40,244 nt of DNA from an uncultured Acidobacteriota bacterium (GTDB lineage Bacteria; Acidobacteriota; Vicinamibacteria; Fen-336): the NCBI GenBank assembly GCA_902826455.1, contig CADEEV010000003.1:195920-236163 (forward strand). The letters run 5' to 3'. The position numbers and the translations under genes are program-made. Below, in pieces: positions 18,262-25,898 of this stretch; positions within the stretch are counted from its first letter, which is position 1, and the number at the start of each line of letters is the position of its first letter. The notes beneath the pieces are model-generated. The model worked only from the letters and a program-made list of their open reading frames with translations, was not told the DNA's origin and searched no databases.

Positions 18262-18810
18262 CTACTCGGCGGGGCGCCCGTCCGGCGCGTCGTCCCGATA
18301 GACGACCATCTGTTCCAGGGTCTTCTCGCGGCGCACCTGGAAGTCGAGGCGGCCCTGCAGCTCGAGGCTGCGGTTGCGCAACTCCTGGACCTCGAGGTTG
18401 AGCTTCGTGACCTCGAGGGCGAGGTTGTGGAGCAGGTGCACGTAGTAGTCGTTCAGGTCCGACTGCCGTGAGAGCGCCGCGATCATCGGGTTCGGGTTCC
18501 AGAACAGCTTCTGGACCGGCTTCAGCACGCCGCGGATCGTCTGCAGGATCGTCCCCACCGTGCCGCGCGACGACTCGTAGACGGTGTCCTTGCCGAAGAT
18601 GAAGTTCCAGCGGGCTTCCTGGGAACGGAAGTCCTTGATGAAGTCGGGGTTGAACTCGTGGGCGTCGAGGACCGCGTCGAGCCTGTGGTCGGCGATCTCG
18701 CGGATCTCGTCGTCGCTGTAGAGGCCCTTGCGCTTCTCGTCGATGCGCTCGCGGATGCCGCGCATGATCGCCTCGACGTCGACGTCCTTCGACTGGATCT
18801 CGAAGCTCAT
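18262..18810 (-). CDS. Coiled-coil protein of the polysaccharide locus, function unknown
   Basis: A 182-residue soluble, highly helical protein that I do not recognise as a named family. The N-terminus KDVDVEAIMRGIRERIDEKR followed by YSDDEIREIADH is a charged helical segment. In my recollection similar segments occur at the front of methyltransferases and glycosyltransferases in capsule or O-antigen clusters, but here no enzyme domain follows. Residues about 120-170 are a coiled coil (LALEVTKLNLEVQELRNRSLELQGRLDFQ). A scaffold or chain-length role for the neighbouring glycosyltransferases is possible but unproven. The stop abuts the GTG of the next gene, and the start directly follows the UbiA gene stop. 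Confidence 0.8.
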   Translation of the reverse strand: MSFEIQSKDVDVEAIMRGIRERIDEKRKGLYSDDEIREIADHRLDAVLDAHEFNPDFIKDFRSQEARWNFIFGKDTVYESSRGTVGTILQTIRGVLKPVQKLFWNPNPMIAALSRQSDLNDYYVHLLHNLALEVTKLNLEVQELRNRSLELQGRLDFQVRREKTLEQMVVYRDDAPDGRPAE

Positions 18811-19707
18811 CTAGCGCCCCAGTGGCATCGGCGCGCCCTGGGCCGTGTACACGATCGCGACGATCGCGAGGGCCCACAGCACGACGTCCAGGATCAGCGG
18901 CACGTCCGTCAGCAGGATGTCCGACGGACTGCCGCCCAGCTCGCGTCGGTGCACGAGGTAAAGATAGCGGAAGATGCCGTAGAGCACGAAGGGGATGGTC
19001 CAGGGCAGCCGGTCCGTCCGGTACTTCTCGATCGTCTCGGGAGCCGTCGTGTAGGACGCGTAGGCCATCAGGCACGAGGCCGTGACCACGCTGATCATCT
19101 GGTCGAGGAGATACGGGCTGTACTCCTCGAGGCTCTTGCGGTGCTCGGAGGCCGAGGCCTCGAGGGATGTGAGCTCGTGCCGGCGCTTGCAGAAGGTGAG
19201 GAACAGCGCCAGCAGGATCGTGCAGATGAGCAGCCATTGGCTGAACACGACGCCGATCACGAGCGCTCCCGCCACGGCCCGCACCACGAACCCGAGCGCC
19301 AAGGCGATCGCGTCGACGATCACGATCTCCTTCAGCTTGAACGAATAGGCGAGGTTGAGGACGAGGTACACGAGCGCCGCGACGCCGAAGCTCAAGCCGA
19401 GCCCGAAGGACCCCGCGAGACAGCCCAGACCGAGCAGGACCGCGGCCAGCGCGGCCGGGCGCGCGCCGAGGGCGCCGCTCGCGATGGGCCGCAGGCGCTT
19501 GCGCGGGTGCAGCCGGTCGCGCTCCACGTCCACCACGTCGTTGACCAGGTAGACGGTGCCCGACAGGCCGCAGAACAGGAGGAAGGCGAGGACGGCGCGG
19601 ACGAGCGGCTCGGGCTCGAAGAGATGCTTCGAGAGCGCCAGTGGAGCGAAGACCAGGAGGTTCTTCGTCCACTGGTGCGGCCGGAGGGAGACGAGCAGCG
19701 GTTTCAT
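18811..19707 (-). CDS. UbiA-family polyprenyl-phosphate phosphoribosyltransferase-like membrane protein
   Basis: A 298-residue, roughly 8-9-helix UbiA prenyltransferase-superfamily protein. The opening SLRPHQWTKNLLVFAPL is typical of the decaprenyl-phosphate phosphoribosyltransferase branch (Rv3806c type). The first Asp-rich motif is N56-D57-VV-D60-VER-D64-RLHP followed by KRLRPIASG. The second polar region includes YSFKLKEIVIVDAI. These enzymes move 5-phosphoribose from PRPP to polyprenyl phosphate, supplying a lipid-linked pentose that glycosyltransferases can use. The adjoining five GTs fit such a role. The epimerase pair that would make the arabinose form is not in the window. The start is ATG 19707. 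Confidence 0.88.
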   Translation of the reverse strand: MKPLLVSLRPHQWTKNLLVFAPLALSKHLFEPEPLVRAVLAFLLFCGLSGTVYLVNDVVDVERDRLHPRKRLRPIASGALGARPAALAAVLLGLGCLAGSFGLGLSFGVAALVYLVLNLAYSFKLKEIVIVDAIALALGFVVRAVAGALVIGVVFSQWLLICTILLALFLTFCKRRHELTSLEASASEHRKSLEEYSPYLLDQMISVVTASCLMAYASYTTAPETIEKYRTDRLPWTIPFVLYGIFRYLYLVHRRELGGSPSDILLTDVPLILDVVLWALAIVAIVYTAQGAPMPLGR

Positions 19708-19746
19708 GGAAGACGCGGGCCCGGCCCTTCGTCCCCCGGACCAGGG

Positions 19747-19767
19747 CCGCCCGGAAGCGTCGGGCGG
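19747..19767. terminator. GC hairpin between the STAS gene and the UbiA gene
   Basis: CCGCCCG (19747-19753) pairs with CGGGCGG (19761-19767) around a 7-nt loop, just past the STAS stop on the minus strand. There is no U tract, so it may be a partial terminator or an mRNA-stabilising hairpin in the 66-bp gap. Confidence 0.4.
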
Positions 19768-19773
19768 GAGCGG

Positions 19774-20109
19774 CTAGAAGCTCTTGATCGCTTCGGGCTC
19801 GGACTCGTAGGTTTCGAAGACCGTGAGCAGCTTGGTGATCGCGAGGAGATCCTTGATCTTCTTCGTGAGGTTGATCAGCTTGAGCTTGCCGTTCTTGCGG
19901 CTGACCGTGGTGTAGCAGCGCACGATCTCGCCGAGGCCGGCCGAATCCACGTAGGGAACGTCCTCGAGGTTGAGGAGGATCTTGGTCTTGCCGCTGTCCA
20001 CCACCCGGGTGACGGCGTCGCGGAGGGCGTCGTCGCCCTCTCCGATCAGGATCTTCCCGTGAAGATCCAGGATCACCACATCCTCGACCGTTCGCTCGAC
20101 GATCTTCAT
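19774..20109 (-). CDS. STAS-domain anti-sigma factor antagonist
   Basis: A 111-residue single STAS domain of the SpoIIAA/RsbV type: [42 protein letters not shown] with conserved phosphorylatable Ser56, then [17 protein letters not shown]. Such proteins bind an anti-sigma or switch kinase when unphosphorylated and release its partner. No kinase or sigma factor is adjacent. The gene stands 66 bp upstream of the polysaccharide genes on the same strand, so it may share their transcript. A good AGGAG ribosome-binding site precedes ATG 20109, and a sigma-70-type promoter lies at 20150-20179. Confidence 0.93.
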   Translation of the reverse strand: MKIVERTVEDVVILDLHGKILIGEGDDALRDAVTRVVDSGKTKILLNLEDVPYVDSAGLGEIVRCYTTVSRKNGKLKLINLTKKIKDLLAITKLLTVFETYESEPEAIKSF

Positions 20110-20149
20110 TGACGTTCTCCTACAGCTTCAGGTAGTTACGAGAGGGGGA

Positions 20150-20179
20150 ACGCTACCACAGGGTTTCGGCGCGTGTCAA
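20150..20179 (-). promoter_or_regulatory. Sigma-70-type promoter for the STAS gene
   Basis: On the minus strand TTGACA (20179-20174), an 18-bp spacer and TAGCGT (20155-20150). The leader to ATG 20109 would be about 35 nt and contains the GTAGGAG ribosome-binding site. Confidence 0.7.
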
Positions 20180-20195
20180 CGAAAGTGTCGAGTTG

Positions 20196-20204
20196 TGCTA
20201 GCGT
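20196..20204 (+). promoter_or_regulatory. Extended -10 element directly before pta
   Basis: TGCTAGCGT with hexamer TAGCGT at 20199-20204 ends 7 nt before ATG 20212. A transcript from it would start at or next to the ATG, giving a leaderless mRNA. No convincing -35 is present. Confidence 0.45.
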
Positions 20205-20211
20205 CGCCGCG

Positions 20212-21216
20212 ATGACTTTCGTGGATCGGCTGCGCGATCGGGCCCGTGACGCCCGCACCCACGTCGTCCTCCCGGAGGCGACCGAGCCGCGAACGCTCGA
20301 GGCGGCGGGCCAGGCCTGCGCCGCCGGCCTCGCCCGGGTCACGCTCCTCGGCCCGCCCGCCGAGATCGCCTCGGCGGCGCGCGTGGCGGGCGTCGATCTC
20401 ACGGGCGTCGCCGTCGAGCCGGTCCCGACCGAGGGTCCCGCCTTCCGCGCGGCCCTCGACGCCTACGAAGCGCGGGTCCGGCATCGAGGCATCCTCGCCG
20501 AGGAAGCGCGCCGGCATTTGGCGGACCCGCTGCTGTGGGCCGCGACCCAGGTGGCGGCGGGCCGCTACGACGGCAGCGTCGCCGGAGCCCGCAACACCAC
20601 GGCGGCGACGCTGCGCGCCGCGTTGCGCGGCATCGGGCCGCATCCGGGCGTCTCGAAGGTGTCGTCCTTCATGCTCATGGCCACGCCCCGCCCGGAGTAC
20701 GGCGACGAGGGCCTGCTGGTCTTCGCCGATTGCGGCGTCAACCCGGACCCGTCGGCGGGAGAGCTGGCCGAGATCGGCCTCCTGGCCGCGCAGAGCGCGC
20801 GCCTGTTCCTGCGCGACGCGCCGCGCGTCGCGTTCCTGTCCTTCTCGACCTACGGCAGCGCCGACCATGCCCGCTCCCGCAAGGTCCGCGAGGCGGCCCG
20901 CCTGGCGCGCGAGCGCGAGCCGGGGTTGCTGTCGGACGGGGAGCTTCAGCTCGACGCGGCCCTGGTGGCCGAGGTCGGCAAGAGCAAGGCCGCGGGCAGC
21001 TCCGTCGCGGGACGCGCGAACGTCCTCGTCTTCCCCGATCTCGACTCGGGCAACATCGGCTACAAGCTGGTGGAACGGCTGTCGGGAGCGCGGGCGATCG
21101 GCCCGATCCTGCAGGGCCTCGCGAGGCCCGCGAACGACCTCTCGCGGGGTTGCTCGGTGGAGGACATCCTCGACGTGATCGCCGTGACGGCGATCCAGGC
21201 CGCGTCGGCTCGCTAA
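20212..21216 (+). CDS. pta: Phosphate acetyltransferase (short form)
   Basis: Interconverts acetyl-CoA and acetyl-phosphate in acetate metabolism; cytosolic. The 334-residue protein is the catalytic PTA_PTB domain alone, without the N-terminal DRTGG/CobB regulatory part of the long E. coli form. Motifs are [85 protein letters not shown] and [20 protein letters not shown] 20212 is chosen because homologous sequence begins there; an in-frame GTG at 20173 is upstream of the likely promoter. There is no Shine-Dalgarno sequence, which fits leaderless expression. No ackA is visible. The TAA shares bases with the TAG of the converging zinc-ribbon gene. Confidence 0.95.
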   Translation: MTFVDRLRDRARDARTHVVLPEATEPRTLEAAGQACAAGLARVTLLGPPAEIASAARVAGVDLTGVAVEPVPTEGPAFRAALDAYEARVRHRGILAEEARRHLADPLLWAATQVAAGRYDGSVAGARNTTAATLRAALRGIGPHPGVSKVSSFMLMATPRPEYGDEGLLVFADCGVNPDPSAGELAEIGLLAAQSARLFLRDAPRVAFLSFSTYGSADHARSRKVREAARLAREREPGLLSDGELQLDAALVAEVGKSKAAGSSVAGRANVLVFPDLDSGNIGYKLVERLSGARAIGPILQGLARPANDLSRGCSVEDILDVIAVTAIQAASAR

Positions 21217-21521
21217 CGCGTCCGGTACGACCCGCCGATCTGGCGGCGCTCCTTGAAGCAGGTCTCGCAGAAGATCGACCGGCCGGGCTTGGGCGCGAAG
21301 GGCACGGTCGTGGCCTTGCCGCACTGCGAGCACACGGCCTCGGTGCTCACGCGCTCACGACCCGTCGGCGCGAACTTCTTCGACTTGCAGTCGCGGCAGC
21401 GCCGCGGCTCGTTCTTGAAGCCACGGTCGGCGTAGAAGAGCTGCTCGCTGGCGGTCCAGACGAACGCCTTCTGGCAGTCGCCGCAGGTCAGTTCCTTGTC
21501 ACGGTATTCCTGAGTCGGCAC
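21213..21521 (-). CDS. Double zinc-ribbon protein
   Basis: A 102-residue protein with two Cys4 zinc ribbons. The first is CGDC at about 14-17 with CRDC at about 47-50 around [16 protein letters not shown], the pattern of PF13451-type probable zinc-binding domains. The second is CSQCG at about 69-73 with [10 protein letters not shown] at about 90-99 around [11 protein letters not shown], like the CxxC-x17-CxxC ribbons of small bacterial proteins. No enzyme motif is present, so RNA, DNA or protein binding is likely. GTG 21521 is preceded by GGAGG at close spacing. It lies downstream of rpsU, separated by a strong GC hairpin. Confidence 0.88.
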   Translation of the reverse strand: MPTQEYRDKELTCGDCQKAFVWTASEQLFYADRGFKNEPRRCRDCKSKKFAPTGRERVSTEAVCSQCGKATTVPFAPKPGRSIFCETCFKERRQIGGSYRTR

Positions 21522-21544
21522 GGCCCTCCGGGGGGTAAGGGCAT

Positions 21545-21568
21545 GCCCCCGGGTTTCACCCCGGGGGC
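21545..21568 (-). terminator. Strong GC hairpin between rpsU and the zinc-ribbon gene
   Basis: GCCCCCGGG (21545-21553) pairs perfectly with CCCGGGGGC (21560-21568) across a 6-nt loop. It starts 8 bp past the rpsU stop and has no clear U tract. It could attenuate read-through into the zinc-ribbon gene or protect the 3' end of rpsU mRNA. Confidence 0.5.
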
Positions 21569-21576
21569 GCGACGAA

Positions 21577-21774
21577 CTACTCGGTTTCGCGGCGGATCTT
21601 CTTGCGGTTGCGCTTGCGCGCCAGGGCTTGCTTGGCGCGCTTCTTGTCGCCCGGCTTGAGGTAGAAGCTGTGCTTCTTGATGTCCTTGATGATGTCTTCT
21701 TGCTGGACCTTGCGCTTGAAGCGACGGAGGGCGTTCTCGATGGACTCGCCTTCCTGGATCTTGATCTCGGCCAA
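21577..21774 (-). CDS. rpsU: Small-subunit ribosomal protein bS21
   Basis: A 65-residue basic ribosomal protein of the 30S platform, needed for initiation on many mRNAs. The family pattern is clear: IQEGESIENALRRFKRKVQQEDIIKDIKKHSFY is split here as IENALRRFKRKV and KKHSFYLKPGDKKR, and the C-terminus is the usual Lys/Arg-rich tail (KRNRKKIRR). ATG 21774. A promoter TTGACT-N17-TAGCAT lies 70-100 bp upstream. It is transcribed divergently from rsmI and followed by a hairpin and the zinc-ribbon gene. Confidence 0.97.
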   Translation of the reverse strand: MAEIKIQEGESIENALRRFKRKVQQEDIIKDIKKHSFYLKPGDKKRAKQALARKRNRKKIRRETE

Positions 21775-21845
21775 AACGGATACACCCCCTGACTGTGTTG
21801 GAATGGCCTCGGAGCCGCTGGCCGCGGCGCCCCAAAGCTCCTCGG

Positions 21846-21874
21846 ATGCTAGGCGATAGGCCGGGGCGAGTCAA
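21846..21874 (-). promoter_or_regulatory. Sigma-70-type promoter for rpsU
   Basis: On the minus strand TTGACT (21874-21869), a 17-bp spacer and TAGCAT (21851-21846). The leader to ATG 21774 is about 65 nt and GC-rich. Confidence 0.7.
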
Positions 21875-21905
21875 ACCCCGGCCGGCGCTATGATCGGGGC
21901 CTCAC

Positions 21906-22757
21906 ATGGATCGACCCGGCACCCTCTTCGTCGTCGCGACACCGCTCGGCAACCTCGAGGACGTGACCTTGCGCGCCCTCCGAGTGCTCAAGGAGGTCAC
22001 CCTGATCGCGTGCGAGGACACGCGGCGCACGGCCAACTTGCTGAGAGCCCACGGGATCGGCACCCGCACGACGTCCTACTTCGAGCACAACGAGCGCTGG
22101 AAGGGCGAGACGCTCCTGGCCGAGCTCCGGGCAGGCCGCGACGTCGCGCTCGTGTCGGACGCGGGCACCCCCGGAATCTCCGACCCGGGCTTCCGTCTCG
22201 TCCGCGAAGCGCGCGCCGAAGGGCTCCCGGTGCTTCCCGTGCCGGGCGCGAGCGCCGCGGTCGCCGCCTTGTCGGTTTCCGGCCTCCCCACCGATCGCTT
22301 CCTGTTCGTCGGCTTCCTGCCCCCGAAGACCGGAGCGCGGCGGAAGACGATCGCCGCCCTGGCGAGCGTCGCCGAGACGCTGGTGCTCTACGAATCGCCG
22401 ATCCGGATCGTCGCGGCTCTCGAGGATCTCCAGGCGGGCCTGGGCGACCGGGAAGGCTTCGTGGGCCGGGAGCTGACCAAGCTCCACGAGGAGCACCTGC
22501 GTGGGCCGCTGTCGGTCGTGCGCGCCAGCCTGGCGAGCCGCGACGAGGTGCGGGGCGAGATCGTGCTGGTCGTGGCCGGGGCCGGGGCGGGCGAGGCGGC
22601 CGTCTCGGCCGAGTCCGCCGAGACCCTGTTCGAGCGCGCCATTGCGGCCGGCAAGACGCGGCGCGAGGCCGTCAAGGAGGCCGCCCAGGCGCTCGGCCTG
22701 CCGGCTCGCGAGGTCTATGCGCGGGTCCTGTCCTTGACAGGAAAGTCCTTGCCATGA
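21906..22757 (+). CDS. rsmI: 16S rRNA (cytidine-1402-2'-O)-methyltransferase
   Basis: Methylates the ribose of C1402 in the 30S decoding centre using SAM. The 283-residue tetrapyrrole-methylase-fold protein shows LFVVATPLGNLEDVTLRAL, IACEDTRRTANLL, ALVSDAGTPGISDPGF, VLPVPGASAAVAALSVSGL, LFVGFLPPK, VLYESPIRI and GRELTKLHEEHLRG, all diagnostic. The C-terminal tail (AAGKTRREAVKEAAQ...LPAREVY) is the small helical domain of RsmI. A -10-like TATGAT at 21889-21894 ends 11 nt before ATG, with no Shine-Dalgarno sequence, so the leader is very short. It is followed after 39 bp by purD. Confidence 0.97.
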   Translation: MDRPGTLFVVATPLGNLEDVTLRALRVLKEVTLIACEDTRRTANLLRAHGIGTRTTSYFEHNERWKGETLLAELRAGRDVALVSDAGTPGISDPGFRLVREARAEGLPVLPVPGASAAVAALSVSGLPTDRFLFVGFLPPKTGARRKTIAALASVAETLVLYESPIRIVAALEDLQAGLGDREGFVGRELTKLHEEHLRGPLSVVRASLASRDEVRGEIVLVVAGAGAGEAAVSAESAETLFERAIAAGKTRREAVKEAAQALGLPAREVYARVLSLTGKSLP

Positions 22758-22796
22758 GAGAGTTGTCAGTCTTTTTGACCGGAGAAGCCTAAGCGC

Positions 22797-24089
22797 GTGA
22801 AAGTCCTGGTCGTCGGGAACGGGGGCCGAGAGCACGCTCTGGCCTGGAAGATCCGGCAGAGCCCCCTCGTCACCGAGGTCTTCTGCGCGCCGGGGAACGC
22901 CGGCATCGCAGAGCTCGCCGATTGCGTCCCCATCGACACCTCCAACATCGTGGAGGTCGCCGACTTCGCCCAGACGATCAAGGCCGACCTGACGGTCGTC
23001 GGACCCGAGCTGCCGATGGTCCTGGGAATCGCCGACGAATTCTCCCGCCGTGGGATGTCGATCTTCTGTCCCAGCCGCGCGGCCGCGGAGCTCGAGGGCT
23101 CGAAGGCCTTCGCCCGCGAGTTCATGCAGCGCCACAAGATCCCCTCGCCCGGCTACCGCATCTGCACGACGGTCGACGAGGCGCTCGCGGTCGTGAAGGA
23201 GGCGCCCTTCGGGTTCCCGATGGTGCTCAAGGCCGACGGCCTGGCCTCGGGCAAGGGAACGGTCCTCGCGAAGGACGCGAAGGAGGCGAAGGCGGTCGTC
23301 ACGCTGATGATGACCGACAAGAAGTTCGGCTCCGCCGGCTCGAAGCTCGTGGTCGAGGAGTTCCTGACCGGCGAGGAAGTGTCGTTCCTGGTCTTCTCGG
23401 ACGGATCGAAGGCGCTCCCGCTCATGTCCGCCCAGGATCACAAGCGGCTGCTCGACAACGACGAGGGCCCCAACACCGGCGGGATGGGCGCCGTCTCCCC
23501 CGCCACGACCCTCACCCTCGAGGGCCACAAGCAGATCATGCAGGAGGTCATCCTCCCCACGATCGCCGGCATGGCCGCCGAGAACCGCCGCTACCAGGGC
23601 GTGCTGTACGCCGGGATCATGATGACGGACAAGGGACCGAAGACCCTGGAGTTCAACGCGCGCTTCGGCGACCCCGAGACCCAGGCGATCCTGGCGCGGA
23701 TGCGCTCCGACATCGTTCCCGTCCTGAAGAACATCGCCGACGGCCAGCTCAAGGACTCGAAGATCGAATGGGCCAAGGAGCCCTCGGTCTGCGTCGTCAT
23801 CTCCAGCAAGGGCTATCCGGACCAGTCCGAGAGCGGTCGCGTCATCTCGGGCCTCGACTCGCTGAAGGGCCAGAGCGACGCGTTCGCCTTCCATGCCGCC
23901 ACGGCGAGCAAGGACGGCAAGACGGTGACGGTCGGCGGGCGCGTCCTGGGCATCACCGCCCTCGGAGCGAACCTCGAGGGTGCCATCCAGCGCGCCTACG
24001 AGAGCGTCGCCAGGATCTCCTTCGACGGCATGCACTACCGCAAGGACATCGGCCAGCGCGCCCTCGCGCGACTCCACGCCTCCAAGTAG
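22797..24089 (+). CDS. purD: Phosphoribosylamine--glycine ligase (GAR synthetase)
   Basis: Second step of de novo purine synthesis: phosphoribosylamine plus glycine plus ATP to GAR. The 430-residue ATP-grasp enzyme has the N-domain VLVVGNGGREHALAWKI and FCAPGNAGIAELADC, the ATP-grasp segment VLKADGLASGKGTVLAKD, GEEVSFLVFSDG, DHKRLLDNDEGPNTGGMGAVSP, and LEFNARFGDPETQAIL with the metal ligands. Start GTG 22797, with GGAG 12 nt upstream. A 12-codon frame (22754-22792) lies between rsmI and purD and overlaps the rsmI stop as ATGA; I treat it as chance. It forms an operon with purE. Confidence 0.97.
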   Translation: MKVLVVGNGGREHALAWKIRQSPLVTEVFCAPGNAGIAELADCVPIDTSNIVEVADFAQTIKADLTVVGPELPMVLGIADEFSRRGMSIFCPSRAAAELEGSKAFAREFMQRHKIPSPGYRICTTVDEALAVVKEAPFGFPMVLKADGLASGKGTVLAKDAKEAKAVVTLMMTDKKFGSAGSKLVVEEFLTGEEVSFLVFSDGSKALPLMSAQDHKRLLDNDEGPNTGGMGAVSPATTLTLEGHKQIMQEVILPTIAGMAAENRRYQGVLYAGIMMTDKGPKTLEFNARFGDPETQAILARMRSDIVPVLKNIADGQLKDSKIEWAKEPSVCVVISSKGYPDQSESGRVISGLDSLKGQSDAFAFHAATASKDGKTVTVGGRVLGITALGANLEGAIQRAYESVARISFDGMHYRKDIGQRALARLHASK

Positions 24090-24105
24090 ACCCAAGAAGA
24101 GGACC

Positions 24106-24642
24106 ATGACCACGAACCGGACGAAGACGCCGCCTGTCGCGATTCTCATGGGAAGCGACTCGGACCTGCCCGTGATGGCCGAGTGCGTGAAGGTGCTCGA
24201 GAGCTACGGCATCGCCTACGACATCCGCGTCCTCTCGGCCCATCGCAGCCCCGAGCAGGCCACGCGCTTCGCGCGGGAAGCGGAGCGCCGCGGCTTCAAG
24301 GTCGTGATCGCCGGCGCCGGCGGCGCCGCGCACCTGGCCGGCGTCGTCGCCGCCCACACGCTCCTGCCGGTGATCGGCGTGCCCCTCGCGGGCTCGCCGC
24401 TCTCGGGCTTCGATGCGCTGCTGTCGACCGTCCAGATGCCGCCGGGCATCCCCGTGGCGACCGTGGGCGTGGGCGCCATGGGCGCCGGCAACGCCGGACA
24501 CTTGGCGGTCACCCTGCTCGCGATGTCGGACGCGGCGCTGCGCGCGAAGCTCGCGGACAAGCGCAAGGCGATGGCGGCCGCGGTGCTCGAGAAGGCGAAG
24601 ACGCTGCCGAAGAAGCTGCGCGAGCTCCTCGACAAGAAGTAG
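24106..24642 (+). CDS. purE: N5-carboxyaminoimidazole ribonucleotide mutase
   Basis: Purine-pathway enzyme converting N5-CAIR to CAIR (class I), 178 residues. Motifs are ILMGSDSDLPVM, LSAHRSPEQATRF, IAGAGGAAHLAGVVAAHT, IGVPLAGSPLSGFDALLSTVQMP and ATVGVGAMGAGNAGHLAV. The Lys-rich C-terminal extension (LEKAKTLPKKLRELLDKK) is longer than in E. coli PurE. AAGAAGAGG precedes ATG 24106, 16 bp past purD. No purK is in the window. It converges tail to tail with the secreted protein gene, with only 3 bp between stops. Confidence 0.97.
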   Translation: MTTNRTKTPPVAILMGSDSDLPVMAECVKVLESYGIAYDIRVLSAHRSPEQATRFAREAERRGFKVVIAGAGGAAHLAGVVAAHTLLPVIGVPLAGSPLSGFDALLSTVQMPPGIPVATVGVGAMGAGNAGHLAVTLLAMSDAALRAKLADKRKAMAAAVLEKAKTLPKKLRELLDKK

Positions 24643-24645
24643 CGG

Positions 24646-25845
24646 CTAGAGCCCGATCCGCCAGCGCAGCGCGTCCACGACCTGGGAGCCTTCCGGCAAC
24701 GGGCCGTGGCGCGGCGCGAGCGGCATGCCGTCGACGTCGAGGATCCCCGGCAGCAGCAGCAGCTCGACCTGGCGGCCCGGACGCAGGATGTCGCCGGGAT
24801 CCACGACGAGGGCCTTGCGCCCGCCGTCGTAGCGCATGCTGACGCCGTCGAGGTCGCGGTCGCCCGCCTGGGGTCGTCCCGAGTAGCGCAGGACCACGTG
24901 GCCCTTGAACGTGTCCTCGTCCATGTCCTTGCTGAACTGGACGGCGAAGCGCGCGGCGCCGGGCACGTCGACCTCGCCGTCGAGGGGCAGCGCGAAGATC
25001 ACCACGGGCGGCACCCGCGGGCGCTCGACCGGCGGCTTCGGCGGAAGGGCCTGGGCCGTGGGCGTCGGCGGGGTCGTGAGCGCGACGCGCTGCGCGGTCA
25101 GGTACGCGAAGCCCTTGCGCAGCTCGATCTGGCCCACCACCTCGAGCCACTTGCCGCTGTCGCGCTTCAACGTGGCGTCGAGGTCGAAGCCGTCGCCCTT
25201 GGGTTTGCGTCCCGTGACCCAGAGCGCGTACACGTCGTCCTTGACCACCCAATCCGAGCGGTTCGTCTGCGAGGTCGGCGGCAGGTCTCCGAACAGGTTG
25301 CGGCCGCGGAACTGCCCGACGACCCGGATCTGGCGGCCCTCGAAGCGGCCGGGGTTCGTGCTGATCTGCTCGAGGGTCGCGGTCGGAACCTTGCTGACGT
25401 CCTTGATCTCGGGCGCCTCGCCGAAGTACTTCCAGAACGTGATCGAGCCGATGTTCAGGTCGCCGCTCGTGGACTGGCTGGTGGCCGTCTGGAACACGCC
25501 CGTCACGTCCACCTCGCGCCCCATCAACTGGAGCGCCTCGCCCTCGAAGTAGGAGCGCACCTCGGACACCGGCGCGATCCGCACCTTGTCTCCGAAGTTG
25601 TTCTGGAGCTGGTACGACCGGAAGCTGCCGCTCGCGTCGAGCTGGAGGCGGCCGCGCACGCGAACGGCGCGGTCCTGATAGGCGGTCGGCGTGTTGACGA
25701 GGTCGGAGATCGAGACCTCCACCGGATCGCCGAAGCGCATCTCGTACTGGGAGTACGTCTCGCTCGAGCTGACGCCCTGGGGACGAGCCGGCAGGGCGGC
25801 GGCGAAAGTCGCCAGGAACAGCGTCAGGGCGCGTCGCGACCGCAT
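24646..25845 (-). CDS. Secreted protein with tandem OB-like repeats and a bacterial Ig-like (Big_5) domain
   Basis: About 399 residues from ATG 25845, chosen because it gives a tight signal peptide (MRSRRALTLFLATFAAALPA) and lies 6 nt after a TATACT element; an ATG at 25875 would precede the promoter. Three repeats of about 80 residues share a strand pattern seen in VEVSISDLVNTPTAYQDRAVRVRG, then ISTNPGRFEGRQIRVVGQFRG, then WLEVVGQIELRKG. They look like OB-fold nucleic-acid/oligosaccharide-binding-type modules. A Pro-rich linker leads to a Big_5/SbsA-like Ig domain (LDGEVDVPGAARFAVQFSKDMDEDTF). Function unknown; probably periplasmic or surface structural. Divergent from the OPT transporter. 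Confidence 0.75.
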   Translation of the reverse strand: MRSRRALTLFLATFAAALPARPQGVSSSETYSQYEMRFGDPVEVSISDLVNTPTAYQDRAVRVRGRLQLDASGSFRSYQLQNNFGDKVRIAPVSEVRSYFEGEALQLMGREVDVTGVFQTATSQSTSGDLNIGSITFWKYFGEAPEIKDVSKVPTATLEQISTNPGRFEGRQIRVVGQFRGRNLFGDLPPTSQTNRSDWVVKDDVYALWVTGRKPKGDGFDLDATLKRDSGKWLEVVGQIELRKGFAYLTAQRVALTTPPTPTAQALPPKPPVERPRVPPVVIFALPLDGEVDVPGAARFAVQFSKDMDEDTFKGHVVLRYSGRPQAGDRDLDGVSMRYDGGRKALVVDPGDILRPGRQVELLLLPGILDVDGMPLAPRHGPLPEGSQVVDALRWRIGL

Positions 25846-25850
25846 GGGCC

Positions 25851-25860
25851 GAGTATAATC
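25851..25860. promoter_or_regulatory. Symmetric bidirectional -10 element GAGTATAATC
   Basis: Read on the plus strand it offers TATAAT (25854-25859) for the OPT gene, with a leader of about 33 nt carrying GAGGAGCGGAG. Read on the minus strand it offers TATACT (25857-25852), which ends 6 nt before ATG 25845. No -35 is obvious on either side. The same 10-mer occurs inverted at 30223-30232. Confidence 0.6.
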
Positions 25861-25898
25861 CAACGCCACTTTCAAGCAGGCCTATCGAGGAGCGGAGC

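Noticed and set aside
16007-19672. A single 1221-codon minus-strand frame
   Set aside because: Only its last 358 codons are the type-B glycosyltransferase. The rest is an out-of-frame reading of the upstream glycosyltransferase, coiled-coil and UbiA genes, not a giant fusion.
22754-22792. A 12-codon leader peptide before purD
   Set aside because: It overlaps the rsmI stop as ATGA, but purD has its own ribosome-binding site, and the frame contains no regulatory codon run or paired hairpins.
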